Shown here piece by piece: positions 62,054 through 64,000 of a stretch of DNA of 64,000 bases. Below the pieces are notes generated by a model. That model was given only the letters and a program-made list of their open reading frames with translations, made no database searches and was not told the DNA's origin. The DNA comes from Medicago truncatula. Lineage: Eukaryota; Streptophyta; Magnoliopsida; Fabales; Fabaceae. Position numbers and translations under genes: made by a program. The DNA lies in NCBI RefSeq assembly GCF_003473485.1, contig NC_053042.1, positions 30,057,262 to 30,121,261 of the forward strand, written 5' to 3'. Numbering within the stretch: the stretch's first letter is position 1; each line of letters starts with the position of its first letter.

Positions 62054-62442
62054 ATTATGCTCTATGTTTGTTTCCATTCCACTTGTTTATTGTTTGTTCC
62101 TTGATTTGATTTGGTCTGTTATTGTATATTTTTTATTTGTTGGTTTGTAAATGTGTATTATGGACTTGATTGTAAATTCCAAACTATACCATGTTCTGTT
62201 CTGTTGGTTATACATGCTTTATTCTTCCTCCTATTGCCTCAAATTGATTCTCATTCCCCTTGTTATGAGATAGATACACTCATTGTCAAGAGTTTTTACA
62301 CTATCAATCATCAATTATATTAGTTATTAGAAAATTTTCACATATTATCACTTTTAAAGTCATACACATGATTATTTGATGATTAGGGTGTTGGAAATGT
62401 AAGTTTTAGGTGGATATCCCTCTTCAATGATTTAATCATAAA
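62054..62442. other. 3' flank of the PLC gene
   Basis: Likely 3' untranslated region and spacer up to the PRP8 fragment. No feature recognised. Confidence 0.5.
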
Positions 62443-63524
62443 TTGATGCTGGAATTTCCTTGCTTTTTGCTCCTCGTCCTTTTAACATGAGACCTGGCCG
62501 CATGAGGCGTGCAAGGAGCATCGGTAAGTTTATCCTCCCTCCTCTATACGCTTTACAGATTGTCTTTTATTTCTTAATCATGCCTACATTATTGTTTTTT
62601 TTGTCTCTAATACAGTGGTAGACTAACAATTAACCAGTTCTTTGTAATTGCCCGACAGTCCTCCATCATATCCAGTTAAAGTCCGAGTAAGTTATCAAAA
62701 ATTGCTCAAGTGTTTTGTGTTGAATGAGCTGCATCACAGACCTCCTAAGGCTCAAAAAAAGAAACACTTATTCAGATCACTTGAAGCAACAAAGTTTTTC
62801 CAGACGACAGAACTTTATTGTTTTGAAGCAGGTCTTCAAGTCTGTCGGCAGGGGTACAATATGTTGAATCTGTTAATTCACCGGAAAAATTTGAACTACC
62901 TTCACCTTGATTATAATTTCAATTTAAAGCCTGTCAAAACCTTGACTATAAAAGAGCATAAGAAATCACGATTTGGTAATGCTTTTCATCTTTGCCGTGA
63001 GATCCTTCGTTTGACAAAACTTGTGGTGGATGCCAATGTTCAGTTCCGTTTGGGTAATGTTGATGCTTTCCAGCTGGCAGATGGCCTCCAATATGCTTTC
63101 TCTCATGTTGGTCAACTGACCGGTATGTATCGTTACAAGTATAGGCTTATGCGGCAAATTAGGATGTGTAAAGACTTGAAGCACTTGATTTACTACCGTT
63201 TTAACACTGGTCCTGTCGGGAAGGGACCAGGTTGTGGGTTTTGTGCACCAAGGTGGAGGGTTTGGTTATTCTGTTTTCGTCGTATTGTGCCCCTTCTTGA
63301 ACGATGGCTTGGAAATTTACTTGCACGGCAGTTTGAGGGATGTCATTCTAAAGGAGTGGGCTAAGACCGTTACTGAGCAGCGTGTTGAGAGTCATTTCGA
63401 CTTAGAGCTTCGGGCAGCTGTTATGCATATGTGCTTGATGCTATGCCAGGCAAAATTTACTGAATTTATTATTCAACTTGGAAGAGAATATATGGATATA
63501 AAGATAGAGTTTGAATATGAATAG
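62443..63524 (+). pseudogene. Chimeric pseudogene: PRP8 fragment joined to F-box 3' end
   Basis: The first part encodes SLLFAPRPFNMRPGRMRRA (about 62455-62511), a GT-type donor, and then from about 62657 [20 protein letters not shown] and over 200 further residues nearly identical to the spliceosome core protein PRP8 (for example [18 protein letters not shown] and [20 protein letters not shown]). A remnant intron lies between, so this came from genomic DNA and not from a processed transcript. One extra base after HSKGV shifts the frame. One base is missing after AAVMH, restoring the frame. Then at 63449 the sequence switches to the last 24 codons of the neighbouring F-box gene (AKFTEFIIQLG to FEYE) and its 3' flank. 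Changed residues in normally invariant PRP8 positions (FCAPRWRVW for FWAPMWRVW) show decay. The PRP8 part covers only about an eighth of the full 2,350-residue protein. Confidence 0.9.
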
Positions 63525-64000
63525 TGAGTCCTGTAATACTCATTCATTCTTGTCAAAGCCTTCATTTTTTAGATCAAACGTGTTTACGTTGTTCATTGTT
63601 GTCCATTTTCTCAATTGTGAATCACAAGAAAAGTGACAGATTTTTGTGTAAAGAGAGAATTTGACAACTTTAGTTCTTCCATTAGATCTAAAGCGTGGAA
63701 TTGGAGATTTGGCCATCACATTCCCTTTCTTTTAATTCATGTTCTATAAATTTATGGGGAGATGAGCAGGTTGCAATATCAATTCATGGTTTTTCCTTTT
63801 CTTTTTACTCTTATACTATACTAATTCTCGAATCTCAGATCTGGTAACTACTTAACGTTTACATATGCTTGAACATATATGTTTTCTAATATTTTTTTCA
63901 GCATTTTACTAATTAGGAGTGCATCTAAATTTCAGCTTTAAGTAGTTAGCAATGCATCTAGAGTTGTGTTTATTTGACCAATCTGGATATCTAGAAGGAC
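63449..64000 (+). repeat. Second copy of the F-box 3' end and flank
   Basis: Matches 58452..59040 with scattered differences and continues to the window edge. The distance between copies is about 5.0 kb in direct orientation. Confidence 0.9.

Overview
This window is nuclear DNA of a flowering plant, most likely a papilionoid legume of the Medicago/Trifolium/pea group. The evidence is intron-rich eukaryotic genes with plant-only products (plastid FtsZ2, a TNL-type resistance gene, an alpha carbonic anhydrase pair, an F-box/LRR protein), AT-rich intergenic DNA, and abundant small inverted-repeat transposons of the kind common in legumes. Species assignment is inference. Exon limits were worked out by hand from reading frame, GT/AG signals and family conservation.

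Layout. 1-12.3 kb: two minus-strand alpha carbonic anhydrase genes in tandem (the first cut by the window edge), separated by about 9 kb of LINE remnants, a MITE and a 1.27-kb fold-back element. 12.3-20.4 kb: gene-poor DNA, then a complete 12-exon gene for a plastid-type protein with two thioredoxin/glutaredoxin-like domains. 21-26.5 kb: transposon cluster (a MULE-type element with 9-bp target duplications carrying a broken plant-mobile-domain gene, a LINE RNase H remnant, and three further inverted-repeat elements). 28.9-36.7 kb: a single-exon BIC1-like gene, a tRNA-Leu(UAA) gene and a complete seven-exon FtsZ2 gene, all minus strand. 37.2-41.4 kb: a LINE interrupted by a solo LTR with a perfect 5-bp duplication. 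42.6-45.9 kb: a plus-strand NBS-LRR gene of the TNL class without a TIR exon or an early start codon. 48.5-51.6 kb: a MITE, a LINE tail and a 1.2-kb non-autonomous hAT element with an 8-bp duplication. 52.2-54.2 kb: a three-exon IscA-type iron-sulfur assembly gene. 56-64 kb: an inverted-repeat element, an intact F-box/LRR gene, an intact PI-PLC X-domain gene, and a chimeric pseudogene in which a fragment of the spliceosomal PRP8 gene is joined to a second copy of the F-box gene's 3' end.

The genes do not form a pathway; this is ordinary mixed plant gene space. The most unusual items are the PRP8/F-box chimera, the TIR-less NLR, the 19-nt microexon that carries a CPFC redox motif, and several insertions with readable target-site duplications and nesting order. 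I saw no evidence of an entirely new biological system.
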